From assembly GCF_902148845.1 (NCBI RefSeq), contig NC_043761.1, positions 8,665,351-8,729,350 on the forward strand: DNA of 64,000 bases, given 5' to 3'. The position numbers and the translations under genes are program-made. The notes below the pieces were generated by a model. That model saw nothing but the letters and a program-made list of their open reading frames with translations, had not been told where the DNA came from and searched no databases. The DNA comes from Salarias fasciatus (taxonomy: Eukaryota; Chordata; Actinopteri; Blenniiformes; Blenniidae). Every line of letters begins with the position of its first letter. Positions within the stretch are counted from its first letter, which is position 1. Of this stretch, positions 1 through 12,166 are shown in pieces.

Positions 1-52
1 AAACCCAAATGACTCACACACTGACACTTACTCACCATGAGTGTATCCCCAG

Positions 53-1776
53 GCGTGGCTTTGTGTTCGGCCTGTGGAGCGCTTGTGCCTCCGTTGGAAA
101 CATCCTGGGTGCTTTCCTGGCTTCTAGCGTGCTCAAGTATGGATATGAGGTCAGAAACACACACACACACAGACTTTATTGATACATTCCAGCAGCAGCT
201 GCTTGCTCATGTGTGACCTTTGCTGTGTGCAGTATGCCTTCCTGGTGACCTCCGTGGTGCAGTTCGCTGGTGGGGTGGTGGTGTTCTTCGGCCTCCTCAC
301 TTCCCCCAAAGAAGTTGGTGAGGAGTTTGCTTTGGAACGAGGAGCGATCGTTGCGTGGATTCCGGTGCAGACGCCGGCTTCGTCCTGTGTAACGAATACG
401 TCCCGATGTTCAGTGAATGTTTGCGTTTCAGGTTTGAGCCTGGAGTCGGAGACGGGACTCAGCCCGGTGGAGACGGACACCGACAGCCGCAAGCCTCTGA
501 TGAGTGACGAGGAGGAGGAGGAGGAGGAGGAAGAGAGGGGGAGGGAGAGGGTGGAGGAGGAGGAAGCAGAGGAGGAGGAGGATGACGAGGTGGAGTCGTG
601 TGAGAGGAGAGAGCAGCCCGGTCAGCAGCAGGATGAACCTGAGGCCCAGTCTCCACGAGCCATCAGCTTCTGTCAGGCTTTCTGCCTGCCGGGAGTCCTG
701 CCTGTGAGTCTGAACGACAAATGATCAGTTTTCTCCACGTTTCTTCAGAGATATCGAATCCTGACACCGTCCTCTCTTGGCTTTGTGCAGTACTCCCTGG
801 CTTATGCCTGCCTGAAACTGGTCAATTACTCCTTCTTCTTCTGGCTCCCGTTTTACCTGAGCAACAACTACAAGTGGAAGGAAGCGGAAGCCGACAGACT
901 GTCTGTGTGGTACGATGTTGGAGGGATCATCGGTGAGCGGCAGGATGTTTTTCACCCCAAACGTTTTTTGTGCTTTCTTACCTTTGTAGATTTCATCCTT
1001 GCTTTGTCCCCATGGTGTGTTGTGTGTTGTTTGTTCCCGTCAGGAGGAACGGTCCAGGGCCTGGTGTCGGACTTCATGGGGAAGCGGGCCCCCGTCCTGG
1101 CCTTCAGCCTGGTGCTGGCTATGGGAGCTCTGGTGGGATACAGCCGTGAGTTCAGACCTTATATGTTCCCTTACAGCAGATACCAGCTGAGATGAATCGA
1201 ACCAAACTGGGGATGTCATCCGTCAGGATCACCGGACGATCAGGTGATCAACGCCGTGCTCTTGGCCACCACCGGCTTTTTCATCGGCGGCCCCTCCAAC
1301 ATGATCAGCTCGGCCATATCGGCTGACCTGGGGCGCCAGGAGGCCCTGAGGGGCAGCCAGGAGGCTCTGGCCACCGTCACCGGCATCGTGGACGGAACGG
1401 GAAGCATCGGAGCGGCCGGAGGACAGGTAAGCTCCAGAAACGCCGACGACGATCTCGCTGCGAATCCAACCTAACCGGCGCTCTGATCTCCGCCGCCGTG
1501 CAGTACCTGGTGTCTCTGATCGAGAGCAAGCTGGGCTGGATGAGCGTGTTTTACTTCTTCATCGTCATGGTGAGCTGTTCGATTAAAAGCTGTTAAAAAT
1601 AAGACTGCGATGTAAAGCAAAGCCTGTCAGACCGCCGCGATTCTCTTCACCTGTCTCTCTCTCTCTCTCTCTCTCTGTGGCAGACCGGCGGCAGTGTGGC
1701 GTTCATCTCCCCGCTGCTCTTCAAAGAGCTGCGCGCCATGTGGAGGGAGCGGCGAGCCCTGCGGCGCCAGCTCTGA
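53..1776 (+). CDS. slc37a3: SLC37A3-like sugar-phosphate transporter, 3' part
   Basis: Major-facilitator carrier of the SLC37 family. Human SLC37A3 is a multi-pass lysosomal/ER membrane protein that works with ATRAID to release bisphosphonates from lysosomes. Coding exons: 53-149, 233-317, 432-703, 791-932, 1044-1145, 1227-1426, 1504-1569, 1684-1776. All junctions are GT/AG and the frame is continuous for about 351 residues (human total near 494), so the N-terminal third lies left of the window. Typical segments are RRGFVFGLWSA-like, GFFIGGPSNMISSAISADLG and ATVTGIVDGTGSIGAA; the last two fit SLC37A3 better than SLC37A1 or A2. The central cytosolic loop in exon 432-703 holds a long run of Glu with a few Arg and Asp (about positions 508-592), apparently from GAG-triplet expansion. 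The conserved SIGAAVGQ of the human protein reads SIGAAGGQ here. The product ends RRALRRQL and stops at 1774-1776. Confidence 0.85.
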
Positions 1777-2960
1777 GCCGGCCGGCCGGCGATGGTGCAG
1801 CAGGTCTGCTCAGATTCACCTGCTCAGGTGATTTTTAGCGGCGTAGAAAAGACGCGGGATGCAGCTGATCTGCGATCCTTCTCCTGTAAATAGTTTCAGA
1901 TGTCGGGTAGAAGTGCCTGACTTGACAAAAAAAAAAGAAAATATATAGAGTTTGTGAATCACAGAATGTACCACTGTATATATTTTAGGCTTTTAAAGGA
2001 TGTGAATACTTCACTTTTTACATGTGGATGTTTTTGAGTTTTTAAGGTCAAACTCGTTTGGATCACGCTCCTGGAAACTGTTTCCGGAGCCGAAACGCTT
2101 AAAACTGTGATTGTATTCTTGAAAATCAGCAGCTGTGGATATTTATCATGTCTTTACGTAAGAAGTGTTGCACTGTCGGGTTCTCACGGGGAGTGTGGTG
2201 AATCGCTCTCATGGGTCGGGGACTTTTCACTTCACTGCCGTTTCATGTGTTTTCTACACACTTTAAATCAAAAAATGAAAAATTGTATTCAGGTTCAGGG
2301 GCTGCGCTCTGAAGCCCTCACGAGCTTGGGAAAGGTCACTCGATTGTGCACATACTCGTCATTCCACTTTTCTGCCAGGATGTTTACAGCCGAAGTCTTT
2401 AGCAGCTTGAATCTACACACAGCGGCAGAAACGCGCGATGAAAAGTCTGCTTCTGTGGTTCTGACAACATTTTAGTTTACAGCAGTTTCTTATCTATATC
2501 TGCCTTCTGACGATGGCGAAGAGGTCTACTGTAAATCCTCATGGATTTATTAGGTTTTAAATGCCACTGAAGTGTAAGTGTGGGTCTTTTTAGGCCGTCC
2601 GGTGATGTGAACAAGGTGGACGAATGACCACAAAACAGTTCTGGATTCATTTCCTGACGCGTTGCTTAATTTAAAAAAAAGAAGAAAACGATTGTATTAG
2701 TTTTAGTTTACATTATGCATGTATTATTGTGTAAAATAGAAAAGCTTTATCGTTTCCTGTCACCGGTCATTGGTTTGAGATGAGGTCAGATTTCGGACTT
2801 TGATCGTCCTTCGCCTCCGAATCTGATCGAATGTAAACTGAAACATGTAGAATGTGCAAACTCAGTCTGTGGAGCATTTTTAACTTTATTTTATTTCTAT
2901 TTATGTCTTCATTTTAGCCTGTGTAAATGCATTTTTTTCTTTATTTTGGAATAAATTCAG
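1777..2960 (+). other. 3' UTR of slc37a3
   Basis: AT-rich sequence after the stop codon with no further coding exon. An AATAAA lies at 2950-2955 and probably ends the transcript. The length of about 1.2 kb is ordinary. No repeat is recognised here. Confidence 0.6.
2950..2955 (+). promoter_or_regulatory. polyadenylation signal AATAAA (slc37a3)
   Basis: Canonical hexamer at the end of the AT-rich 3' UTR. It lies about 200 bases before the opposing signal of the minus-strand p21 gene, so the two transcripts end tail to tail. Confidence 0.55.
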
Positions 2961-3020
2961 ATTGCATTTACGTTGCTGTTCTTTCTCTCTGCCATGGGAA
3001 AAGCCCTTGTCGACTTATTG

Positions 3021-3035
3021 CCACCAGGGGGCGCT
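3021..3035 (+). promoter_or_regulatory. CTCF-like motif, forward
   Basis: CCACCAGGGGGCGCT fits every position of the vertebrate CTCF core CCASYAGRKGGCRSY. It lies exactly between the convergent ends of slc37a3 and the p21 gene. Binding is inferred only. Confidence 0.55.
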
Positions 3036-3157
3036 GCAATGCAGTATTCCGCTTTACCTCCAGCCTTTTGTTTGTTAAACTTAAACCACAACGCAGAAAG
3101 AACTTCAAACCACACATTTGTTGCTTATATCAATATATCATCAGGTCTTTTTTTTTG

Positions 3158-3163
3158 TTTTAT
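3158..3163 (-). promoter_or_regulatory. candidate polyadenylation signal of the p21 gene
   Basis: TTTATT on the + strand reads AATAAA on the minus strand. It is the distal candidate for the minus-strand p21 transcript and would give a 3' UTR of about 3 kb. Earlier non-canonical signals may be used instead. Confidence 0.35.
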
Positions 3164-6127
3164 TAATTCGAGCACTCGATGTGACAATATGTAAGGCAAC
3201 AGTGCACCAGCAATGGAATCTCTTGACATTTTCTATGCAAATAATGCTGAAACAAAAATGATATGGATCAGACCTCGTACACTCACACATCTAACATGGT
3301 GCAAGGGTACATAAACCAGTATTAAATTATGATAAAAAAAAATTACCACATGATATACAGATATACATTCATGCATATACAAAGTTGAAAAAAGTCCACC
3401 TTGATACAGCCGCGGCAGATGAATTAAGAAGGGAAACTCCAGCGTGAGCTGGAGATTTTCCTGCCTTTTTCTGTTCCTCAAGATTCGAGGAAAGTTTGAC
3501 AAAAGCTACACACAAGCTGAAGGAAACCAAGAAAAAAATGAGAAACCCTGTGCACAAAAAAAAAGGTTGAATGATCCTTGATTTGTAGTTTTTTTGTTTT
3601 GTTTTTTAAGATTTCCTTAAAAAAATAGGTATTTGTCAACAATGTTTGAAGTAGTGCAAAGATATTTCAGATATAATACAATTAGTTGTTGCAAAAACCA
3701 GGGAGTAAAAAATTATTTCCCTTCATAGACAAAAAAAAAAAAAAAAGAAAATAAGTTAATATAGACTTTGAGAAGATAGATGCATACAGTCTCTTACACA
3801 CAAACACTGATAGCTGACAAACAGACACAAGCAGTCTCGACAAATTGTGTGCCATTTTTACATCTGTGGAGAGTTGTGAGAGAAAAAAAAAAAACCAACG
3901 TGATGACAAACAACTGCTGATTTTTCACACAGCCCGAGGCGGCCGCTTCATAAAAGAGGGACGGAGAGAGAGAGAGAGAGAGACGTTCAAGGGGGCAGAC
4001 AAAAGCCCGTCTGAATCACAGACCACTCGTCTGGCCAGGAAAAACCCTTTGATCCAGACGCTCCATCGTGAAGCTTCTCTGGTAAAACTCTGCCCTCCCG
4101 CCCCCCACCCCCCCTCCTCGCCCCCAGACTCTTATTTCTGTCTATTCTGGGAAAGCTGTTGAAGCACAGTGAGGCCACAGGAGCCTGGGAGGGACGACAA
4201 AGGGCCGGCTCTCCCTCCCCTGGCGGGACCGGAGTTTCCTCCGAGCGGCGCAGGGCCCCCGCTCCGACACACTGACTCTTTTACCTGATGTGAAACTCGA
4301 CACGAGACAAATAACCTCAACAGCTTCTACCACAACACAGCGATCACTCCCCCCCTCCCTCCAATGTGTCTCTCGGTCTCTCTTTTATGTAAACAACCTT
4401 TTTCTGTTTCAATCTGATCATGAAATGAGGTAGTAAGACTGAACAAATCCATGTTATGGCTTTTTATCCACTGACAGTTGATTGTAAATCATTATCTAAA
4501 GATGTGCTGCAGATAAATCATGAAGTTACCGAACATTTACTAACTTACTGAGTCTTGCAATGCAGGTTTTCACCACAAGGTGGCGCGTTGAGTCACTTTA
4601 AGAAGTTTCTAGTCTAAATTGCCCCAGTTTTGATTGGCCAAATTAATGTCAGAGCATCTGTTTCGGGATGCTGGTTCAATTCCTGATGTCATTTAAAAAA
4701 AAAAAAGGTGTTAAAGTGACTCAATGCTGCCCCCAGTGGTCAAAATTAGAATGACTTAATAACTTAACAATTTACAGCACCTCTTTAAATACTGATTCAT
4801 TTTTTTTTTTTTTTACAGATCAGCAATTAAAAAAAAAGGTTTCTAACCGAATGGCACAATTTTTTTTTTTTTTTTTAGTTCAGCTGCCACTTTTATAGCA
4901 AACACACAAACACTTAGAAAACTGCATGGCGACAGAAAACATGGCACAGTTCCACTCTTCACAAAAAAATACAAAAAAAAAAAAACAGATAAAAGTAGAA
5001 CCAAAAGTTTTGAATCCTCTGAGCTGCAGCACACGCAGTGATTAAACGCTACATTCCCTTCATGAAGAGAAGAGGCGTATTTAAAACCTACACAGCGGGC
5101 GTCGCATGAAGACAAGAGAAGAGAAATGCTACATAACTGAATGCATAAAGCAAGATTTTTACAACCCCATTACGCAGATGATACAAAGCAAAAAAGTAAA
5201 ATATAGTTGGTAAGTTGTTTGTTTCTTGTTTGCTGTGTTTTGATGGTGTAGAATATGTACGGCCTACATTTTGGTGGCAACGATGGGAGTGTTTCTTTGC
5301 CACAAGGCCTCATTCAGGGGCGATGGCATCTTTTTATCTCGCTTTATACTAAATCCCCCCCCCCCCACAATTTTTTGCTTCATTTTGACGACGATCTCGC
5401 ATCGTGACGAATAAATAAATAGCAATATACGAAACATTGTTTTTCAGTTTTTCCAGAATTGAAAGTCGCTTTTGTACAGGCGCGGCCATCTCACCTCAGG
5501 AACCAAACTTCCTCTGCTGACCTCTGACCCGGAGGTAATTACTGTCGCGCTGCCGAAATTTTCGACCCCAGGCGAGGTTTTGACCCCCGGCTCAACTCGG
5601 GCCGTCGGAGCCGCGGGGGCGGGACTGGCGGCGATGCTGCGCTGCGTGGCTCCAGGAATAGTAACAACGTCTAATCAAAACCTCTTCTGACTTGTGGCAA
5701 GAGGGAGAAACAGGTCAAGGACTGAGGTCGAATACTGTTCGAGGCCCGTTGTGAAGCAAATTAACCTCTTCGAACTGGAGCCCATTATGTGTTCTGTCCT
5801 GAAAAGAGTGCATTCATTAAAGATTTCACAGTGTAGTCGGAAGCCGAGTAAAACGCCGTATAGAGTTTACAGTATATATAGTATTTATAACTATCCGCAA
5901 AAAACCGTCTCTGCATTGTGAGCTCGATTATCCTGGAAGGTGGAAGCTTCACTTTGGTGGAAACTAAAGGAAGTGTTTTGAGCCCACACACACATGTGTG
6001 TGTGTGTGTGTGTGAGCTTGTGGCAGTCACTTACAAATTGCTACATATATACATAAGATCTTTATGAGGTGTGTAGAGGGACGTCGACCACTTTGCGATC
6101 GTCCACCGGGTCTCGTTGTGCTTTTTT
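3164..6127 (-). other. probable 3' UTR/downstream flank of the p21 gene
   Basis: About 3 kb between the p21 stop codon and the distal AATAAA. It holds many A- or T-runs, an (AG)n stretch near 3964-3982, a foldback repeat at 4484-4803 and a (GT)n tract near 5990-6014. No coding exon is seen on either strand; the short open frames are AT-rich and unlike any known protein. How much of it is really UTR depends on the polyadenylation site used. Confidence 0.45.
4484..4803. repeat. foldback (inverted-repeat) element, MITE-like
   Basis: Two arms, about 4484-4600 and 4712-4803, are reverse complements interrupted by small gaps. The outer 26 bases match at about 21 positions by eye, and the inner 13 bases TTGAGTCACTTTA (4588-4600 and, inverted, 4712-4724) match perfectly. 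The loop of about 110 bases includes a poly-A run. Each arm carries an AP-1-type TGAGTCA and a CTCF-like CCAC..GGC word. The form suggests a non-autonomous DNA transposon. No target duplication could be fixed because the right end runs into poly-T. Confidence 0.6.
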
Positions 6128-6767
6128 CTACTGTCGAGGGGACGCTTTGTAAATCTGGAGCTTCCTCTTCTTCACTTTGAAGAAATCTGGAGGTATAAAA
6201 AAAGGACAGCAGTTAATATGAAGATAAGAATCAGAGGAAATAATTTTCCGCTCGAGGTGTGATTTCTGAAACCTCACCTGTGATGGAGGATTGTCTGCGT
6301 TTGCACGGCCGCTGGAGCCGGTAGCACCCCCGTGTGGTCACTTCCAGGTACTCGTCCCCGGAGCCGGACGAGCCGCTGGACCTGGGCGAGCTCTCCCCCG
6401 AGGAGGAGGAGGAGGAGGACGACGCCCGCCTCGCCGCCGCCCCGGGCCTCGTCGCCGCCCTCACCATGCAGCTGCGGTAAAACGCCGGCACCTCCTGGCA
6501 CTTCAGCTCCTCCCACTCGATGGCGGAGCCCTTCCCCGGCACGTCGCTCTGGAAGTCGAAGTTCCAGCGCTTGTTGGCCACCTCCACGCTCATGCAGAGC
6601 AGCCGCTGGAAGTCCTGCCGCAGCTGCTGGTGGTCCACCGGCCCGAACAGGTTCCTCCGCACCGGCCCCACCTTCAGCCTCAGGTCCTCGATGCCCCCCA
6701 GGCGCGACGTCTCTGAGCCGGACGCCGTGTCTGGTCCTGCTGATGTTGATGTAGAGGCCATCGCCAT
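6128..6767 (-). CDS. cdkn1a: p21-type cyclin-dependent kinase inhibitor
   Basis: Nuclear Cip/Kip inhibitor that binds cyclin-CDK complexes and PCNA to arrest the cell cycle. Coding exons are 6767-6278 and 6186-6128 (minus strand), giving 182 residues; the first exon ends with one base of the Asp codon completed after the intron. Motifs in order: RRNLFGP (cyclin-binding RxL, near residue 37), RWNFDFQSD (CDK-binding, near 67), a poly-Ser tract (near 115-123), then a C-terminal PIP box QSSITDFF crossing the exon junction, followed by KVKKRKL. The TD inside the box and the Lys four residues after it make a plausible CRL4-Cdt2 PIP degron. RKLQI may be the second cyclin motif. The ATG sits five bases after an AG acceptor, so an upstream noncoding exon is expected. 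The PIP box points to p21 rather than p27. Whether it is cdkn1a itself or the fish paralogue called cdkn1d is not settled: its neighbours are not those of human CDKN1A. Confidence 0.85.
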
Positions 6768-7984
6768 GTTCCCTATCAGAAAACAAACACAGATAGGGAG
6801 AGTCAGAGCGAGGCAGAGGCCTGCGAAGCTTCAACGAGGTGTGATCCACACGCAAACCAGCAATATCTTCACCCACTCGGGCGCCTGTTGGCGTTTTATG
6901 TGATCAAACACACATGTGCCGTAACCCGCTGAGTAATTACTGAGCGAGGCAGGTACCTATGGGCTCGCACCAAATAAATCTCAAGCAGCATTCGCTGCTC
7001 TGGCAACGTGATGCTCCACCTGCTCTGGTGTCTGCCAGTCAAAGGTCAACGGCAGAGGTCAGCGAGACACATGGAGAAAAGCCCCGGGTCTACGAAACCA
7101 ATCTTCAAACATGAATTCACCTGAACATTTTTTCAGATGCCTTAAAAAAAAAAAAAAACCCACCAAACTGTGAGGCCAACATCTTCAACAGGAGTGACAT
7201 CTCAGTAAATCTCAACTTGTTTTCATATGTACAGCCTTGTAGTTTGGAGCGTAACCAGCTTTATGGGTCCTATCAGTCAAAGATCTGCCAGAGGACAGCA
7301 ATGAAAGACCAGTGAAAGTCAGAATAGAAAGAGAAAAAAAGCCCCTCAGAGGGGGGGGGGGGGCAAGGGGCCCTTTCGGGGCATTGCGCAACTGTTTGAC
7401 ACCTACAATCTAATTAAGGAAGCAACTTTTCTTTTTCCTTTACAAACCAATTCTTACAAAGTTTCTAAACCAACATAATCCACAAATTCAATCTTTTTCT
7501 TTCTTTTTTTTTTTCCAAGTACGCACTTTGCTTTTTCTCACTAATAATTACACATTTAACCAGAACAACCTTCATTTCCCAGATGATTTCCACAAGATAA
7601 TGATGGCCTATTGAAAAAGAAAACCAAAAAAATCGGGTGACCTAAAACCATAACCGCCTTGGTGAAAGTTGTTTGCGTCGAAAGTGAAGTGGGCGCAGCA
7701 TTTGGGTCAGGTTTCCTCTGTGGTCGGTGTCCCCAAGCACTCAGAAAAATAAAAAAAAAAACCCAAAAAATAAACTATCAAGTCCCTGCAAAATATATAG
7801 AATTCAAGAAGCAACATCCACCTCTGCAACAAGTGTGAAAAAGTGAATTAGAATCGCTGAATCGCTGCGGTTTGGAGCTGGTGGCGCAGTTACAGTTACC
7901 GGGGATGTGGGTCAATGAGATGCGGCACAGTAACAGCCGCGACTTGTCAAAACACCAACTTTTCACATTATGCACGCAAAAACA

Positions 7985-8037
7985 ACACGATTCCGGGTGA
8001 GGGTTGAACTCACAGCCAAAGACTGAACTACCGAACG
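7985..8037 (-). repeat. tRNA-like SINE head fragment
   Basis: On the minus strand it reads GTAGTTCAGTC (A-box-like), followed about 20 bases on by GAGTTCAACCC (B-box-like), the spacing of a tRNA-derived SINE head. It is short and diverged, so the call is tentative. Confidence 0.35.
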
Positions 8038-8440
8038 CGAGTTTAGCGGAAAATAGTGCGTAATTTTACAAAGAAAAAGTAACAGATGTAACTTTTTTTA
8101 AAAAAAAAAATCGTAAAATTCTTCAACAAGCTGAAATACATTGAAATTAACATCCGAACGTTTAAAACAGATTACACAAATAATAATAAAAAAAAAGTAA
8201 AACATGAATGAGATTGTTTTTCTTACCATCAGCGTCAATGTGTCAAATGCGTTAAAAAAAAAAGTGTGGAGCGTCTGACGCACGCGGCGCGCGCTGGTAG
8301 ATCCAGTCAGAGAAGTGAGGGTAAAGTTTGTGACAGTCCCGCGGAACCAAACCGTGTCACGTTGAGGGGTTTCAGTAGATAATACCCACGGGTGGGTCGC
8401 GCCTGTCCCCTTATCTGCGACTTGTTTGTTGTGGACTGAA

Positions 8441-8481
8441 GGGAGGAGGAGGAGGAGGAGGAGGAGGAGGAGAGGAGGAGG
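8441..8481. repeat. (GGA)n tract
   Basis: About 13 near-perfect GGA triplets in the GC-rich 5' region of the p21 gene. On the transcribed minus strand it is a CCT/TCC polypyrimidine run. Such mirror-like purine tracts can adopt triplex DNA. Confidence 0.85.
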
Positions 8482-8733
8482 GGTGAGGGGGACGTCCCAC
8501 TCGAGAAGTCAGTCACGTTGTGGCCATCAAAACAGTCCTGCTGGAGCGCAGCCAGGAGGTAAATGTCGCTATAGAATAGTGTTAATGCAGCTGCGCTGCA
8601 CGCAGAGTTGCAAAAACTTACAGGAAAATCTGCGAAAACGCACCAGAATGACGCGTAACGCATTTGCGCATAAAAAAACAACAACAACAAAGTTTTCATG
8701 CACCAACGTCCTCAATGCAAACTCTTTCCTTAC

Positions 8734-8990
8734 CGTGTTGGGGTGACGCTGAAAAGCGGTGCTTTCTAGCTCGGCGCGCTCTCCCGCTGCAGACCTGTTG
8801 CTCCTGCACACAGCAGCGCCTGAGTGCGGCGCCGCGCCTCCGGAGCGCGCAGAAGTAGGTCAAATATCTTGGCAATGGCCGCCGCTTCCACCGCTTCCTC
8901 AAATGTGACACACATTCTCGTGTAGCGCTTGCATCACGTTTTGTTTTGGCACCGTGTTCTGGCCGTCCAGTCACGTTGAGCTGCAACGTG
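8734..8990 (-). promoter_or_regulatory. putative p21 noncoding exon 1 and promoter region
   Basis: GC- and CpG-rich block read on the minus strand. A good donor CAACACG|GTAAGG has its last exonic base at 8734, and the sequence before it has the composition of a 5' UTR. The acceptor used by the ATG exon requires such a partner. The start site is not fixed, and no clear TATA box or run of SP1 sites was seen. Confidence 0.4.
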
Positions 8991-11900
8991 ACAGCCCCTC
9001 TTTGCCCTCCTCCGCCACATTTTTTTTTTTCCCAACTTAACCACTCTGGGAAAGAAAGTTCTGAATAGTGTTACTGAAAGCAGGGCTTGCTCTAGAAGCT
9101 GAGATTTCTGACGAGCTCGTTGTCTTCTGTGGGGCTTGAAAACAAAATGATAGCCTTAAATCAGTTCTTTTTCTTTTAAAATGAAAAAAAACAAACCTAT
9201 TTTGATTTTCCACCTGCAGGGAAAAGTGCCGTCAAGTGAATTCATCTGGATCTGTTCAACAAAAACAAACTGTTGTGCATTTTTCAGTCCTGAAAAAGTA
9301 TTTCAGACACATTTGTTCTTGTTCATTTTAACTCTAAATCAGTAGTTTTACTAGACCAGGGGGTAAAGGACAAAAAATATAAAATGTGCAAGCATAAACC
9401 AGTATAAAAATCAATTTACATGAAAACATATATAAGAATTAATGCTGATCACCAGCCTCTGAAGAGTTATGCATTCATGTATAATCCAGTTTACAGTGAC
9501 AACAATATTTTGCCATGAAGAACATTTGGAAGTTTGGCATTTAGTCATTATAAAAAAAGTCATCAAATATCTTTTACTGTTGGCCTTTTATATATGAATA
9601 TGTCAATATATTTCCAACAGTTAAGTTAAATATTTAAATGGGACTTTTCCTGTTTTCACACACAGATTGATTAGTAACCTATATTAATGTTACTTCATAA
9701 AAAGGAGAAATCTGAGCAGAGGTGGAAAGAATATTGAAAAAGTAGTTTAGTAGATAAAATGTACTATGTTTAAATGACATTTCTCCGAAAAAAAATGTTA
9801 CTGTAGATACATATGACACTGTAACAGTTGGTTTTGGAAATATTTTTTCCCCTGGTATTGAAATGACCTTTTTCGTTCTGACTTCTTTTGCCCTTCTGAC
9901 ACCTGTTACGTCACGCGCGTCTTCTTCTCCTCGGCCTTTATGAAACGCTGCAGGTTCTCCTTCTCTGTTGTAATTGAGAAAACGATCCTCACGTTTCCTA
10001 TTCTTCCCCAGACGGTTGCAGGAGGATCAATACGTGTAGAGAAACCTGGCAGCGCTGTTCCAGTGAAGTCATCTGAGAGGCCTGCTGCCTCGGTGACGCC
10101 CCTCACTCAGTCACGAAGGTTATTCCAGGATTCTAACACACGTTTGGATTATTTTTACTCCATTAACTGTGGACTGTCTCATGAGCGTCATGTTTTCCTA
10201 CCTCGAACGCCCAACCCTGCTGGACTTTATAACGTTAAGGCAGGTGACGGCGGTGGAGCGGCGGTCACTGTGTCTGCGCGGTGTGGGACGGATTAATCAT
10301 GTCATCTCTGTGGAATGTTGTCCTGGTTGGAAAATCCTTGTTTCACATGAGGGCTGCTCTGCAATAGTTCAGCAGAAGAATCAAAACAAACACAACTCCC
10401 TCGAAGTGCCGAATTCCCAGAAATCCACGTTGAGGCTTATTTCAGTAAGAAAAAAGTTTAGCATCTCTTTTTTCGCATTTTTTTTTTTTATTTTTATCCA
10501 CATTAATTCTTTCTGAATGGTTTGTTTAGACTGTAGGCCAAAGCCATTCCATAATAATCGTTCATTGTATTCGTGCACCTTCATTCTGACACATAATAGT
10601 CAATTACTGTGCCCCAGTTTGCCGATGACCCACTAATCTGTGTGTCAAGTGGGATTCATATTTAGGTTTCAGCAGCATGATCCCGTCACTGTTTTGTCGG
10701 CTCTGAGCTGTATTTACACTCGGTTTATTGTCCCACCTTAAATTCTTAATCCTCCTCTTGTTGTCTACAGTGTTGTGTGTGTTTGGGGATGCACACACCC
10801 TCCCGTCTTTGCATTAATCCCGGGCCGTGTGGTGCAGTGGGATATGCAGCCATTAAGCCCATTGTTGCTCCTCCGCGGTCGGCGCTGCAAAACAACAGTC
10901 ACTCATAGTACACTGACTTGGGTCAGGAGACCGGGAGCAACGACAAGAAGGCCGATTCTTCTCTTTTCATTCAAATGATTTACTGCAAGAACAGGAGAAC
11001 AAAGAACACAGAGGAGAGTCTGTCATCATGACTCCAGGGTCTGGTATTAATCAGGTGGAAGTAATCCTCAGTGTGACGGAGGAAGACCTTTGACAAATGA
11101 AATATATCACCAATTAAGTCCCTTAAGATCAACTATCGCTTAGTTTGTGAGAGTTTCAAATGTAAATACAGTCTATATGAAATCACCAGGAAGTATACTC
11201 CCTTGTCTTTACATATTATCAAATTAATAATCAGAATTTGTAATGAAAGATTTAGTCTGATATTCTAGATGTTGTCTATCTATCCATTTTAACGCAGTCA
11301 TATTAACTCCAGTCCTCCATGGCCAAGCTGGATAAAGCTGTATAGAAGAAATATTTGTGAATAGTGGGTTTAACAACCTGAACATGTGCATAAATTCACA
11401 ATCAGTTTTAAAAAGCACATCAAGACTGTCATCATGTGTCATGTCTTCTCAATAGGACGTCAGTTTTCATCCATTCATTTTCGTTTTTGAATAGAGCAGA
11501 AAATAGTATATTTCTTCATCTTCCGCGTTTCCATTTGTTATGCAATTTGAGAATTTGGTGTCTCTCTGGGTGAGACGGAGGCTGCAGAGGGCTGCGGTTG
11601 AGAGGTCACAGATCAAACCGCCACCTCCACACTGAACTTTTCATGCGTAGAAAAGTACAGCGAGTACTGTACTGATACGCCGGTTTCATTTCAGCAGGAT
11701 GTTCATGGTGGAGGAGAAGCCGTGATGGGGGTGGGGGGGGGCTGAACAGAGGAAGTTGTTGGTTCACAGGTGCAGCTTTTGCCAGAGGGGGTGTTCCACA
11801 TCCTTTAGACTTCTGCTTACCGAAGCAAATACTGAGAAGAGGCTCGCCACAGACAAGACGCTGCTCACTTCAATCAAGATTTCCAGACATACACGAGAAA

Positions 11901-12166
11901 CAACAAGAAAATTGGCAAAAAAAAAAAAAAAAGTTTAGTGTAGAAATGAACGGCATATAAGCAACATCTAATGTTACAAACACTTTTATCGTATGCACGT
12001 GCAGGGCTTCGCTTTGCTGAAAGAAAATCTTCACACGAACACATGCAGTGATAAAGATCGGCTGTGCAGCAGTAAATAAACTCTGCTGCTGCAGAAACTG
12101 AATTATCACAGTGGATTTCATGAAAAAAGTCAATGCACGTTTCCACATGTGTTGCAGCAGCCTCTG

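Larger units (their letters stand above)
6768..8733 (-). other. 5' intron of the p21 gene (inferred)
   Basis: Lies between the ATG exon and the candidate noncoding first exon. It holds poly-A/T runs, a poly-G run near 7350-7364, a tRNA-like SINE fragment and a GGA tract. No coding exon is recognised. A second possible donor (GATG|GTAAGA on the minus strand, last exonic base 8227) suggests that alternative noncoding first exons may exist. Confidence 0.4.

Noticed and set aside
6274-6876. Long alternative frames on both strands over the p21 exon
   Set aside because: High GC content suppresses stops; only the frame with RRNLFGP and the PIP box matches a protein family.
8426-8746. Arg/Gly-rich frame over the GGA tract
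   Set aside because: Repeat artefact overlapping a likely promoter and noncoding exon.
9715-9860. GCAGAGGTGGAAAGAATATT stretch like a common fish interspersed repeat
   Set aside because: Recalled similarity only, no ends or target duplication visible; a related word near 19551-19585 is equally short.
11383-11392. p53 half-site-like GAACATGTGC upstream of p21
   Set aside because: One mismatch, no adjacent second half-site and distant from the promoter; expected by chance in this length.
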